From Bradyrhizobium sp. C9 (GTDB lineage Bacteria; Pseudomonadota; Alphaproteobacteria; Rhizobiales; Xanthobacteraceae), in contig NZ_NWTG01000026.1 of the NCBI RefSeq assembly GCF_002532045.1, positions 1 through 64,000 on the forward strand: a stretch of 64,000 nt of DNA. Direction: 5' to 3'. Below the pieces are notes generated by a model. That model searched no databases, was not told where the DNA came from, and saw only the letters and a program-made list of their open reading frames with translations. This document shows, one piece after another, positions 33,101-42,686 of the stretch. The position numbers and the translations under genes are program-made. The stretch's first letter is position 1; every line of letters starts with the position of its first letter.

Positions 33101-33418
33101 TCAGGAGGCGCACTTGCCGTCCTGCGCCTTGGAGGCGCCGGCGGCGCGGCGTTCGCAATCGTTGCCGTAGGTCTTGCCGTCGCAGCCGCACACCGGCTTG
33201 TAGATCTTGTTGCAGATCGTCGGCCGGAATGCGCAGCTGCCGGTCTGGTCGGCGCGGCCGCATTGTCCCGGCTTGAACTGGCAGAACTGGCCGCTACGGC
33301 TGCATTGAACGCCGGCAAGGCCGCCGCAGGATCTGCCGAGGCGGGCCGCATCGGCGCCGGTCGGGACCGCGATCACCAAGGCCAGCGCTGTGAACGAGGC
33401 GAAAAGCGCTGTCTTCAT
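33101..33418 (-). CDS. secreted Kazal-type inhibitor domain protein
   Basis: 105 residues from the ATG after GGAGAC. Residues 1-24 are a signal peptide (ALFASFTALALVIAVPTGADA). A first cysteine-rich module (SCGGLAGVQCSRSGQFCQFKPGQC) is followed by a Kazal domain (NKIYKPVCGCDGKTYGNDCERRAAG) with the CGCDGKTYGNDC core. Kazal domains block serine proteases through a reactive loop; the protease target here is unknown. Bacterial examples are secreted or periplasmic. Confidence 0.85.
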   Translation of the reverse strand: MKTALFASFTALALVIAVPTGADAARLGRSCGGLAGVQCSRSGQFCQFKPGQCGRADQTGSCAFRPTICNKIYKPVCGCDGKTYGNDCERRAAGASKAQDGKCAS

Positions 33419-33651
33419 GATGGTCTCCTGATGGCTTTCCTGACCGCTCCGCGGATCACTGAAGCGTTGTGGCAACCAGAGATTACCGACGGATGAAGGG
33501 TAGCACATGGATTGCCGGTCCCGTGCATGGCTGGAAGACGGCCGGCTTCCCTTTCCTTTGTCCGAAAAAGGCTTAGAACGGCTCTACATTCCGGCGGCCG
33601 CACGGCCGGACCGGCCTTACGAACCCGACCTGCAAGCCCAAAGAGCAGCTC

Positions 33652-35300
<1,649 letters not shown>

Positions 35301-35304
<4 letters not shown>

Positions 35305-35975
35305 GGGCAACAGGCCTCGACGGATTCTCCAAAGGCTGGGTCGCCGTCAGCATCGACGGCGACCAGCGAACGCTTTCCTTTCACAGCGACATTGCGGACG
35401 CGCTCTCGCGTCCGTTCGATCGCGCCGGGATCGATATTCCGATCGGCATGACCGATGCCGGCGAGCGCGATTGCGATCGTCTGGCCCGTGAGCGGCTGCG
35501 CCCGCACACCTCGCGTGTCTTCACCGGTGCGCGGCGCTGGCTGTGGCAGCAGTTTGACGATCCCGATGCGGCGAACCGTGAAGCGCTGCGCCGCGGCCAG
35601 ACCCGCGTCTCGCGCCAGCTCTGGCACCTCGGCAGCAAGATCATGGAGGTCGACGCGTTCGTGCGCGCGAACGCCGCGCGCGACATCCGCGAGGTGCATC
35701 CCGAGCTGGTGTTCCTGCGGCTGAACGGCGGCACGGCATTGCCGCGCAAGAAGTCGGAGGAGGGCGATGCGCTTCGTCGCAAGCTGCTGAAGCGATCAGG
35801 CGTTCGCGAGATCGATCGCTGGCTGGCTGAGGTGCGGATCGGCACCGGAGCGAAGCGCGACGACGTGCTGGATGCTTGTGCGGTGGCGCTCGCAGCCCAT
35901 GAACCAAACGGCTGCGTTCCCGGGGGACCGCAGCCGCTGGATGCGCATGATCTGCCGATGCAGATCTGGTTCTAG
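35301..35975 (+). CDS. DUF429 protein, TTG start overlapping fumA
   Basis: 224 residues, opening TGLDGFSKGWVAVSIDG, the typical RNase H-like start of DUF429, with a second acidic motif in RAGIDIPIGMTDAGERDCDR and the segment IREVHPELVFLRLNGG. The first in-frame start is TTG at 35301, which overlaps the fumA stop (TTGA), so translational coupling is likely. No ATG gives a complete N-terminal strand. DUF429 may be a nuclease-like protein; biochemical function is unproven. Confidence 0.8.
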
Positions 35976-35984
35976 ATTGAGGGC

Positions 35985-36281
35985 TTACGCCCGCGTGCCG
36001 GTGAAGGGGAAGCTGCCCATCGGGCCGATGCCCATCTCGCCGGAAATGCCGTCGCCTGCGACCTTGCCGGAGAATTCGAGCGTCAGCGGCATCGGGTTGG
36101 TGATGGAGACCTTCCAGGCGACGCTGTCGCCGTTCACGGTGCCGTCGAAGATTTCGGTGGAGTTGCCCTCGGCACCCTGCGTGCCGGTGAGCGTGCCGCC
36201 GGAGCTTGCCAGCGACAGCGTCGCCTTGCGCTCGCCCATCGGCGTCGTCATCGTCAGATTCCAGTTTCCGTCCACCGCCAT
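35985..36281 (-). CDS. small beta-rich hypothetical protein
   Basis: 98 residues with no signal peptide. The sequence alternates short hydrophobic strands with glycine turns (MAVDGNWNLTMTTPMGERKA, TLSLASSGGTLTG, GKVAGDGISGEMGIGPMG), which suggests a small beta-barrel or lipocalin-like half domain. No name can be assigned. It is convergent with the DUF429 gene. Confidence 0.7.
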   Translation of the reverse strand: MAVDGNWNLTMTTPMGERKATLSLASSGGTLTGTQGAEGNSTEIFDGTVNGDSVAWKVSITNPMPLTLEFSGKVAGDGISGEMGIGPMGSFPFTGTRA

Positions 36282-36359
36282 TGATGTCTCCCCTCCGGTT
36301 AAAAGCGAGGGCGGGTATAGCCCATCTTGCAGCTTGCGCCTAGATCGCGGCTGCGGCGA

Positions 36360-36914
36360 TCAGGCGCGGGCGGCGGTGCGCAGCCGGCTGCCGACCAGGA
36401 AGCGGAAGGCGACGTACTGGATCGCGAAGGCGGCGATCTTGGCGCCGACCAGCACCACCGACACGTAGAACGCCCACAGCTTGATGTCGCCGGTCGCCGC
36501 GATCGCGACGGTGCCGGCGGCGAGGATGAACATCAGCCCGGCCCAGGCGTAACCGGCGAGGGTGGCGTATTCCGGAATGGTCTCGGTCACGATCGGCGGC
36601 AGATAGCGCAGCATCCAGCCGCGCTTGAGCATGATCGCGCCGATCGCGATGTGGCCGATCGCGGGCTTCGCCAGCACGAAGCGCGGATCGTTGGTGAGCA
36701 GCGTCGCGCCGCCCAGCACGATCACCAGCCCGAGGCTCGCCCAGGTCATGTAGCCGAGCGCCTGTCCCTTGACGTGCGCATAGACCACCTGGGCAATCGC
36801 ACCCACGATCGCAACAGCGGTGGCGATCAGGACATTGTCGGTGGTGAGGTAGACCCCAAGAAATATGATGGTGGAGAGGAAGTCGCTCGCGAGCCTGGCA
36901 AATACGCTCTTCAT
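36360..36914 (-). CDS. YciB/septation protein A-family membrane protein
   Basis: 184 residues, about five membrane helices. The N-terminal ARLASDFLSTIIFLGVYLTT, TNDPRFVLAKPAIGHIAIG and the PEYATLAGYAWAGLMFILAAG segment fit the YciB (IspZ) family, an inner-membrane protein linked to cell envelope and septum maintenance. It follows the other membrane gene at 36973-37548 by 58 bases and is probably its operon partner, controlled by the TetR-type operators near 37.6 kb. Confidence 0.85.
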   Translation of the reverse strand: MKSVFARLASDFLSTIIFLGVYLTTDNVLIATAVAIVGAIAQVVYAHVKGQALGYMTWASLGLVIVLGGATLLTNDPRFVLAKPAIGHIAIGAIMLKRGWMLRYLPPIVTETIPEYATLAGYAWAGLMFILAAGTVAIAATGDIKLWAFYVSVVLVGAKIAAFAIQYVAFRFLVGSRLRTAARA

Positions 36915-36972
36915 CGTCGTGGTTTCCGTTTCCTCTGGCAGGATGATCGTTGTGATGTTGCTATTGCAGCGT

Positions 36973-37548
36973 CTAGCGCGACGGTAGCGCGCCGGCCGGC
37001 GGCGTCCCGTACTTGGCCGCTCGATAGTGCGGATACCAGCGCGTGAAGCCCACCGCGGCGTTACGTGCCGCGAAGGCGATCAAGAGGCCGGTCCACAGCG
37101 GCAGGGCCGGCACATACAGCACCGCGATATTGCCGATCAGCATCAACAGCGTCGCAGCGGTCCAGGCTCCGGTGATCAGGTAGTTGGCAGTGAGGAAGCC
37201 CGGCTGCCTCGCGATCTCGGCATCGACCTGCTCCAGCGCATATTGCCGTGTGAACGGATGGCCGATCAGGATCGAGCCGAACGACACCAGCAGGATGCCG
37301 GCATCGACGGCGATCTTCACTGCGATGGTGCTTGGCGTCGGATCGACGAAGGTGAGGTAGCTGCCGACTGCGGTGAACACGATCACCGAACCGACGCCGA
37401 GGATCTTGATGCTGCGGCCGCGCGCGATATCGAACGCGATGACGGCAAGGCAGATCAGCGCGGCGCAGAGCAGGCTCGCCGTGGCCGAGGTCACCAGCAT
37501 CAGCGTGGCGAAGGCGCCGTAAGGAGCAAGGATCAGGAAGATCGTCAT
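36973..37548 (-). CDS. hypothetical six-helix membrane protein
   Basis: 191 residues with about six hydrophobic segments (for example APYGAFATLMLVTSATASLL and IAVDAGILLVSFGSILIG). No named domain recognised, although the segment IGHPFTRQYALEQV and the partner YciB suggest an intracellular septation-like or small transporter role. Two copies of the same dyad found at the neighbouring tetR gene stand before it at 37568-37586 and 37621-37639, so it is a likely TetR target. Confidence 0.75.
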   Translation of the reverse strand: MTIFLILAPYGAFATLMLVTSATASLLCAALICLAVIAFDIARGRSIKILGVGSVIVFTAVGSYLTFVDPTPSTIAVKIAVDAGILLVSFGSILIGHPFTRQYALEQVDAEIARQPGFLTANYLITGAWTAATLLMLIGNIAVLYVPALPLWTGLLIAFAARNAAVGFTRWYPHYRAAKYGTPPAGALPSR

Positions 37549-37567
37549 TGGGAGCCTCGAAGGGCTA

Positions 37568-37639
37568 ATCTTTACATCGTAAAGATATCCTAAGGGCGGG
37601 CAGAGCGAGCGTCAAGCGATATCTTTACAGTGTCAAAAT
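37568..37639 (-). promoter_or_regulatory. TetR-type double operator before the membrane operon
   Basis: ATCTTTACATCGTAAAGAT at 37568-37586 is a perfect 8+3+8 dyad; a degenerate copy (ATCTTTACAGTGTCAAAAT) is at 37621-37639, 53 bases start to start. On the minus strand TTGACG and TAGGAT, 17 bases apart, lie between the two sites and would drive the gene at 36973-37548. The arrangement is the same as at 39.3 kb. Confidence 0.8.
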
Positions 37640-37714
37640 CGTGATGCGATCTCAAGAAAGTGAGTGAATTCAGATTGATACTTAAGCGATCGTGGAGCGT
37701 TTCTTATATCGCCA

Positions 37715-37800
37715 GCCATGGCTGGACTTATCCTGGCCATCCACGTCTTCCTTCAAAACCCGACAAATACCTCGATGCCCGGGACAAGCCCGGGCATGAC
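37715..37800. repeat. dispersed element with GCCCGGG-ACAAG-CCCGGGC hairpin
   Basis: ATGCCCGGG (37775-37783) and CCCGGGCAT (37789-37797) form a 9-bp stem over ACAAG. The preceding bases (from GGCTGGACTTATCCTGGCC) belong to the same sequence type, which I associate with intergenic spacers of Bradyrhizobium-like genomes. It is downstream of the carotenoid oxygenase and may end that transcript. Confidence 0.65.
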
Positions 37801-37843
37801 GAGTGGAGGGACTGGGTGTTCTTACGTCTGGAGTGACGCGCAG

Positions 37844-39247
37844 CTACTCCGCGCCCACCCAATTGCCGTGGAATCCGTCAGGCACACGGTGGCCGAGATG
37901 AACCAGCGCGGTCGGGCCGGCCTCGACGTCGGTGGCGTTGAAGACAGCGAGGTCGCTGCGGTTTTCGCGGGCACGCCAGACCACCGCGAGCAGCCAGCCG
38001 TCACCCTCGGCTGCGTCGGCGCTGCGCTCGACGAACACGGGCTCGGAGATGGTGTCGCCGGCGGGCAGGAGATAGTGGCCGAGCCGCTGGCCACGGCCGT
38101 CGACATGCACGATGCCCGACAGTGCACCGAACATCGGCAGATCGGGGTTGGCGCAGGCGTACCAGCCATGATTGCTGACAAATCCCGCGCGGCGATCGTC
38201 GACGCGGGGGAATTCGCCGGTGAGATCGTCGAGATAGGTCTGCGTGAAGCGGTCGGTATTGCCGGAGAGATCGAACGTCCAGCGGCAATAGCGCGCGCGG
38301 TTCTTCTTCGGGTCGGTCTGCGAGCCGTCGGGATGGTTGAACAGCGGCGCTTCCTCGAACTGCATCACGTCGGCGATGATGCGGTTGCCGTCCTCCCACG
38401 CGTTCATGACATGGAAGACGTAGCAGGTCTCGGCGCGGAACCAGACGATGTCCTTCGATGCGCCGCTGCGCTTCATCACGCCGACATAGGCGCCCTTCTC
38501 GGGCTCCCAGGCGTAGGGCGCCTGTCCGCGCATCGCGCGCTGCATGCTGCCGGTGATCGGCAGGATCGGAAACAGCACATGGTTCTCGGTGACGATGAAG
38601 TCGTGCACCATGCTGGCGTAGGGCGATTCAAAGCGTTCGAATCGCGTCACCACGCCGGATGAGTTCACCGCGCCGAACGACAGCGCCGGCGTCAGCGGGC
38701 CCGCGGCGTTGTAGCCGAAGAACACCATCTCGCCGGTCACCGGATCGATCTTGGGATGCGCAGTGAAGGGGCCTGAGATCGCGCCCTTGTAGTCGCAATA
38801 GCCGAGGCGATTGAGCGTGCCGGGCTCGATCTCGGTCGGCAGGTGGCCTTCCTCGAGCGCGAGCAGGCGGCCGCCATGGAAGATGATGTTGGTGTTGGCG
38901 ACGCCGCCGTCGGTCGTGATGTCGGCAGGGGCGTCCGGCATCTTGCGGCCGAAACCGCCGAACAGCGCGCGGCCGGCGTCGTGCTCGGCCTGCCATTTCG
39001 GGGTGCGGACCCAGCGGTTGCGGTAGCTGGCGCGGCCGTTCTCGAGATGGAAGGCGTGCAGCATGCCGTCGCCGACGAACCAGTGCGCGCCCGGCGCCTC
39101 GAACTGCGGATTGGGACCGTTGCGGTAGAGCGTGCCGTTGAGCTCGCGCGGCAATTCGCCAGTGACCTTCAGGAACGGCGCGTCGGCTTCAAACGGGATC
39201 GGCGCCAGATTGGTCCGCGCCGTGTTGGATATGACTTGGTCGAGCAT
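37844..39247 (-). CDS. carotenoid oxygenase-family dioxygenase
   Basis: 467 residues, the family's usual size. These enzymes cleave carotenoid or stilbene double bonds with a non-haem Fe(II) held by four histidines; candidates are in FTAHPKIDPV, MVHDFIVTENHV, CYVFHVMNAWED and the C-terminal DGFHGNWV. The N-terminal ELPRELNGTLYRNGPNPQFE and HWFVGDGMLHAFHLENGRA are family hallmarks. It diverges from a tetR gene with shared operators, which suggests ligand-induced expression. The true substrate (carotenoid, apocarotenoid or lignostilbene) is unknown. Confidence 0.93.
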   Translation of the reverse strand: MLDQVISNTARTNLAPIPFEADAPFLKVTGELPRELNGTLYRNGPNPQFEAPGAHWFVGDGMLHAFHLENGRASYRNRWVRTPKWQAEHDAGRALFGGFGRKMPDAPADITTDGGVANTNIIFHGGRLLALEEGHLPTEIEPGTLNRLGYCDYKGAISGPFTAHPKIDPVTGEMVFFGYNAAGPLTPALSFGAVNSSGVVTRFERFESPYASMVHDFIVTENHVLFPILPITGSMQRAMRGQAPYAWEPEKGAYVGVMKRSGASKDIVWFRAETCYVFHVMNAWEDGNRIIADVMQFEEAPLFNHPDGSQTDPKKNRARYCRWTFDLSGNTDRFTQTYLDDLTGEFPRVDDRRAGFVSNHGWYACANPDLPMFGALSGIVHVDGRGQRLGHYLLPAGDTISEPVFVERSADAAEGDGWLLAVVWRARENRSDLAVFNATDVEAGPTALVHLGHRVPDGFHGNWVGAE

Positions 39248-39269
39248 ACCGCATCTCCCTGCCTTATTG

Positions 39270-39355
39270 ATCTTTACATCGTAAAGATATCAATAGGGAT
39301 GACGTCATCGATCGTCAAGCAAAATCTTTACAGTGTAAAAATTGCGACCTATAAT
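39270..39355. promoter_or_regulatory. TetR double operator and divergent promoters of the carotenoid oxygenase locus
   Basis: A perfect dyad ATCTTTACATCGTAAAGAT is at 39270-39288 and a degenerate copy at 39324-39342 (ATCTTTACAGTGTAAAAAT), 54 bases apart. The plus-strand promoter is TTTACA at 39327-39332 with TATAAT at 39350-39355 (17-base spacer), so the second operator covers its -35. On the minus strand TTGACG and TATTGA, 17 bases apart, lie between the operators and would serve the oxygenase gene. Confidence 0.82.
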
Positions 39356-39361
39356 AGCGAC

Positions 39362-40078
39362 ATGGCAAGATTATCCAAAGAAAACAAAGCGGCTCGCCCG
39401 GCACGGGCTGCGCCGCGCCGGGTTGCGCGAGCGGCAGCCGATCGTCCGGCGCCGCGGCGCCGGGCCAACGACACGCCGTATCATCATGGCGATCTGCACG
39501 AGGCGCTATTGAAGGCCGCCGAGCGCGTGCTCGAGCGTGATGGACTGGCGGGACTGACACTGCGTGCGGTGGCGCGCGAGGCCGGCGTGTCGCATGCCGC
39601 TCCGACGCATCATTTCGGCGATCTCACCGGCCTCGTCAGCGAGCTTGCCGCGATCGGCTTTCGCCAGTTCAACGCGGCGATGGTCGCGGCCGGCGCCAGC
39701 GGCGCCACCGCGATCGAGAAGGGGCTGGCGCGCGCCAAGGCCTATGTCACCTATGCGCAGGCGCATCCCGGCATGTATGGGCTGATGTTCCGCACGGAGC
39801 GGCTCGATATGTCGAGGCCCTCGCTGCATGAGGCGGCCAATATTTCGTTTGCCGGGCTCGCCGGTTCGATCGGCGAGAGCCGTCACGAGCAGATCCAGGA
39901 GAGAGCGCTGTCGCTCGATCAGGCCGCCGCGATCGTGCGTGCCTGGTCGCTGGTCCATGGCTTCACGATGCTGTTGCTGGATGGACGCCTGACCGACGTG
40001 CTGAACCGGATGCCACATGGCAGCACGCTCGACTTGCTGTTCGAGGCGATGCTGAAGGGCAATACGAAGCCGTGCTGA
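39362..40078 (+). CDS. TetR-family regulator, probably leaderless
   Basis: 238 residues. The ATG is 7 bases past the TATAAT -10, the place where transcription should start, so the mRNA is probably leaderless; there is no room for a ribosome site. An arginine/alanine-rich arm (about residues 1-40) precedes the TetR helix-turn-helix (HGDLHEALLKAAERVLERDG, LTLRAVAREAGVSHAAPTHHFG) and a C-terminal ligand domain of the TetR_C type (VTYAQAHPGMYGLMFRTER). It likely represses itself, the carotenoid oxygenase and the membrane operon at 36-37.5 kb. Confidence 0.9.
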   Translation: MARLSKENKAARPARAAPRRVARAAADRPAPRRRANDTPYHHGDLHEALLKAAERVLERDGLAGLTLRAVAREAGVSHAAPTHHFGDLTGLVSELAAIGFRQFNAAMVAAGASGATAIEKGLARAKAYVTYAQAHPGMYGLMFRTERLDMSRPSLHEAANISFAGLAGSIGESRHEQIQERALSLDQAAAIVRAWSLVHGFTMLLLDGRLTDVLNRMPHGSTLDLLFEAMLKGNTKPC

Positions 40079-40082
40079 ATGG

Positions 40083-40685
40083 TTAGCGCTGCACAAGCAA
40101 CGTCGAGCGGCCGGTCTGTCCCACCGTTCTCACCTGGTCCGCGCCGCATTTGAAATCGCGGGCGAAATCGTCCGCGGCTTGCCGCGCCAGCTCATTGGCG
40201 TTGGGGTTGGCGGCGACGTCGACATAGGCGACATGACAGACCTCGCCTGGCGGCAGCCGCGTCACGGCGAGCATCGCCCGTGAGACCGGACTGCCTTTCT
40301 TGTCCTGCTCGCTGTTGTCGGCGATCTGCCAGCGCTGGATGATCGCGAAGGGCTTGCTGCCGGCGGCACGCCATTCGACCGTATCGCCGGTCGAGCTGAA
40401 CGGGCCGAACCAGGCCTGCGCAGCCGGTTCCCTGGCGGCTGCCGCGCGGTTTCGGCCGACCGAGACCACTTCGCGCAGATCGCCCTCGTTGATCAGCACC
40501 ACAAGGCCGGATTTCCCCGGGCAGACCCGCGTAGTGCTGCCGTCCTCGTCGCCGGGCTTGCCGATCATCCGGCAGGCCTTCGGCGCGGTCGATGTATAGC
40601 TGCTGCTGATCGTTTGGGCGCCAGCCTGACCAGGATTTGCGCTGGCGAGCGCCACAGCGATTGTCGCAAAAGCAAGGTATTTCAT
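40083..40685 (-). CDS. hypothetical secreted protein
   Basis: 200 residues with a signal peptide (LAFATIAVALASANPGQAGAQ). Four cysteines (KACRMIGKPG, TRVCPGKSG, GEVCHVAYVD, FKCGADQ) could form two disulfides in the periplasm. The gene ends 5 bases from the tetR stop, convergently. I do not recognise a family; IalB-like features were considered but the signature is not clear. Confidence 0.65.
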   Translation of the reverse strand: MKYLAFATIAVALASANPGQAGAQTISSSYTSTAPKACRMIGKPGDEDGSTTRVCPGKSGLVVLINEGDLREVVSVGRNRAAAAREPAAQAWFGPFSSTGDTVEWRAAGSKPFAIIQRWQIADNSEQDKKGSPVSRAMLAVTRLPPGEVCHVAYVDVAANPNANELARQAADDFARDFKCGADQVRTVGQTGRSTLLVQR

Positions 40686-40850
40686 CGGGGGAAACCTGCG
40701 ATCCGGACGTTACTTTGTGTCTGACATATGCAATCTGGGGAAGGTTCAACAGACACGCGGGAAACACCTGACAGGCGCGCGGAATCGTCCTAGAAGGGCG
40801 GCTTCGCAACTTCTGTCGCGTGCACCTTGCGTGCCTTAGCCTCGATCGTC

Positions 40851-41552
40851 ATGCCCGCATCATTATCGCAAAAGCCCTATCGCGTCGGCCGTTCCCGTAC
40901 TGGCCTCGGCCTTTTCGCCACCAAGCCGATCAAGAAGGGTACCAAGATCATCCGTTATTTCGGGCCGTTGCTCGACTCGAAGAAGAAGGATGAGGACGCG
41001 ATCGAGAACAAATATCTGTTCGAGCTCACCAACCGCTGGACCATCGACGGCTCGATCCGCGAGAACGTTGCCCGTTACATCAACCACGCCTGCCGGCCGA
41101 ACGCGGAATCCGACGTCAAGCCGCGCAAGCGCAAGGTGTTCATCCGCGCTATCAAGGACATCGAGCCGGGCGACGAGATCAACTACGATTACGGAACCGA
41201 CTATTTCAAAGCCTATCTGAAGCCGATCGGCTGCAAGTGCGATGCCTGCGAGAAGAAGCGCAAGAAGAAGCGCGCGGAGGCGAGGGCGGAGCGGCTGCGG
41301 CTGAAGGAAAAGGCCGAGCGGAAGGCCAGGCGCGAGGCCGAGAAGCTCGCCGAGGCGCGGGCCAAGCAGCGGAAGGCCAAGAAGGCCGCCAAGGCCAATG
41401 GCAAGCTCGGCAACGGCCAAACGCCGAACGGCAAGGCTCTGAACGGCAAGGCTTTGAATGGCAAGCACCTCAACGGCCATAGCCTGACCGCAGTGACCGG
41501 CAAGCGGGCGGTGCCTTCAAGGCGCGGCGCCACGCGCGTGCTGCAGGCCTGA
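40851..41552 (+). CDS. SET-domain protein with lysine-rich and NGK-repeat tail
   Basis: 233 residues from the ATG at 40851 (a TTG lies 24 bases upstream). The SET-domain pattern is clear: SRTGLGLFATKPIKKGTKII, RYINHACRPNAESDVKPRKR, RAIKDIEPGDEINYDYG and the post-SET-like CKCDACEKKRKKKR. SET domains use SAM to methylate lysines of proteins. After residue 145 the chain is a lysine/arginine/alanine-rich helix and then six NGK-type repeats (PNGKALNGKALNGKHLNGHS). The tail could bind DNA, ribosome or another anionic partner; the substrate is unknown. Confidence 0.88.
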   Translation: MPASLSQKPYRVGRSRTGLGLFATKPIKKGTKIIRYFGPLLDSKKKDEDAIENKYLFELTNRWTIDGSIRENVARYINHACRPNAESDVKPRKRKVFIRAIKDIEPGDEINYDYGTDYFKAYLKPIGCKCDACEKKRKKKRAEARAERLRLKEKAERKARREAEKLAEARAKQRKAKKAAKANGKLGNGQTPNGKALNGKALNGKHLNGHSLTAVTGKRAVPSRRGATRVLQA

Positions 41553-41592
41553 GTTCCGAAGCCGATCTCCTGCGATCCTGGGGCGCCGACCA

Positions 41593-42024
41593 TCATCGCG
41601 ATGCGCGGGTGCGCGCAGGACGCGGCAGATAGGCGCATTCGGCGAGCGTGGTCCCGTCGAGTTCGCGCATGAAGGCCTCGCGGGCCGCAGCGAGCCGCGC
41701 CTTCAGACGGCAGCGCGGCAGCAGCACGCAATCGCCGCCATCATCCCTGAAGCATTCGACCAGCGCGCTGCCGCCTTCGAGCGCGCGCACCACCTCACCG
41801 AGCGTGATTGCCTGCGGAGCGCGCGCCAGCGAAAATCCGCCGCCGGCGCCGCGCTGGGTCGCGATGAAGCCGGCCTCGGCGAGGTCGCGCACCACCTTGG
41901 CAAGGTGATTGCGGGAAATGCCGAACTCGGCCGCGATCTCGCTGGTGGCAAATGAGCGGTCCGGCTCGCCGGCCAGCCGCATCAGCGCGCGCAGCGCAAA
42001 ATCCGTGAATGAAGTCAGGCGCAT
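41593..42024 (-). CDS. Rrf2-family NsrR-like nitric oxide-sensing repressor
   Basis: 143 residues. The winged helix (MRLTSFTDFALRALMRLAG, SEIAAEFGISRNHLAKVVRDL, GFIATQRGAGGGFSLARAP) and three cysteines with NsrR-like spacing (ECFRDDGGDCVLLPRCRLK) suggest an iron-sulfur cluster that reacts with NO. It diverges from a group III truncated haemoglobin gene across an 84-base gap that contains an NsrR-type palindrome, so it probably represses that gene and possibly itself. Confidence 0.9.
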   Translation of the reverse strand: MRLTSFTDFALRALMRLAGEPDRSFATSEIAAEFGISRNHLAKVVRDLAEAGFIATQRGAGGGFSLARAPQAITLGEVVRALEGGSALVECFRDDGGDCVLLPRCRLKARLAAAREAFMRELDGTTLAECAYLPRPARTRASR

Positions 42025-42075
42025 GGAAGCCCTTCGAAATCGGCACTTGGCGGAGCCACCATAGCAGTCTAAATA

Positions 42076-42090
42076 GGTATTTAAAATACC
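42076..42090. promoter_or_regulatory. NsrR-type operator
   Basis: GGTATTTAAAATACC is a perfect 7+1+7 palindrome with the ATTTAAAAT core expected for NsrR sites. It lies 33 bases before the haemoglobin start and 52 bases before the regulator start, so it can control both. Confidence 0.75.
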
Positions 42091-42108
42091 GATTTGGGAT
42101 GTGAGCGA

Positions 42109-42570
42109 ATGACAGCAGCAGAGCGCCGCGAGCAGATCACTGCCGAGATCGTCGCGCGGACCGGGATCACCGACGCCATGATCGAGCAGCTGGTGCACGC
42201 CTTCTACGCCAAGGTCCGCAGCGACCCGATGATCGGGCCGGTGTTCGAGGCCAGGATCAGCAATTGGGAGCCGCATCTGGCCCAGATGTGCGCATTCTGG
42301 TCGTCGGTCGCGCTGATGACCGGGCGCTATCACGGCACGCCGATGGTCAAGCACATGAAGCTGCCGGTCGATGCCGCGCATTTCGATCGCTGGCTCGAAT
42401 TGTTCGAGGCGACGGCGCATGAACTGTGCTCGCCGGTCGCGGCGGATCATTTCATCGAGCGCGCGCGGCGTATCGCGTCGAGCCTCGAGATGGGCGTCGC
42501 GAGCGGGCAGGGCGTGATGCTTGGGGTCGGCGAGCGTTACAGGCGAAGCGAAGCAGGAGCAGTGCAATGA
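42109..42570 (+). CDS. group III truncated haemoglobin
   Basis: 153 residues from the ATG at 42109. The pattern ITDAMIEQLVHAFYAKVRSD ... GPVFEARISNWEPHLAQMCAFWSSVALMTGRYHGTPMVKHM fits group III (P-type) globins, with the FW pair and the proximal His likely within the HFDRWLELFEATAHEL segment. Members detoxify NO or bind oxygen in microaerobic conditions. NsrR-like control from the adjacent operator supports an NO-response role. Confidence 0.92.
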   Translation: MTAAERREQITAEIVARTGITDAMIEQLVHAFYAKVRSDPMIGPVFEARISNWEPHLAQMCAFWSSVALMTGRYHGTPMVKHMKLPVDAAHFDRWLELFEATAHELCSPVAADHFIERARRIASSLEMGVASGQGVMLGVGERYRRSEAGAVQ

Positions 42571-42574
42571 CTTT

Positions 42575-42659
42575 GTAGGGTGGGTAGAGCGCAGCGAAAC
42601 CCACCATCTTTGCCTCGGAACGAAGCCGATGGGTTTCGCTTCGCTCTACCCATCCTACG
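42575..42659. repeat. dispersed inverted repeat (GTAGGGTGGGTAGAGC type)
   Basis: The left arm GTAGGGTGGGTAGAGCGCAG and the right arm ending CGCTCTACCCATCCTACG are near complements around about 25 bases. I know this GTGGGTAGAGC type as an intergenic repeat of rhizobial genomes. It lies between convergent genes. Confidence 0.75.
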
Positions 42660-42686
42660 CAGCTTCGCTCGTAACGACGACAGTCG

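Noticed and set aside
37568..37639. CtrA or FixJ-like interpretation of TTTAC repeats
   Set aside because: The exact dyad also stands at the tetR gene; a TetR operator explains both copies better.
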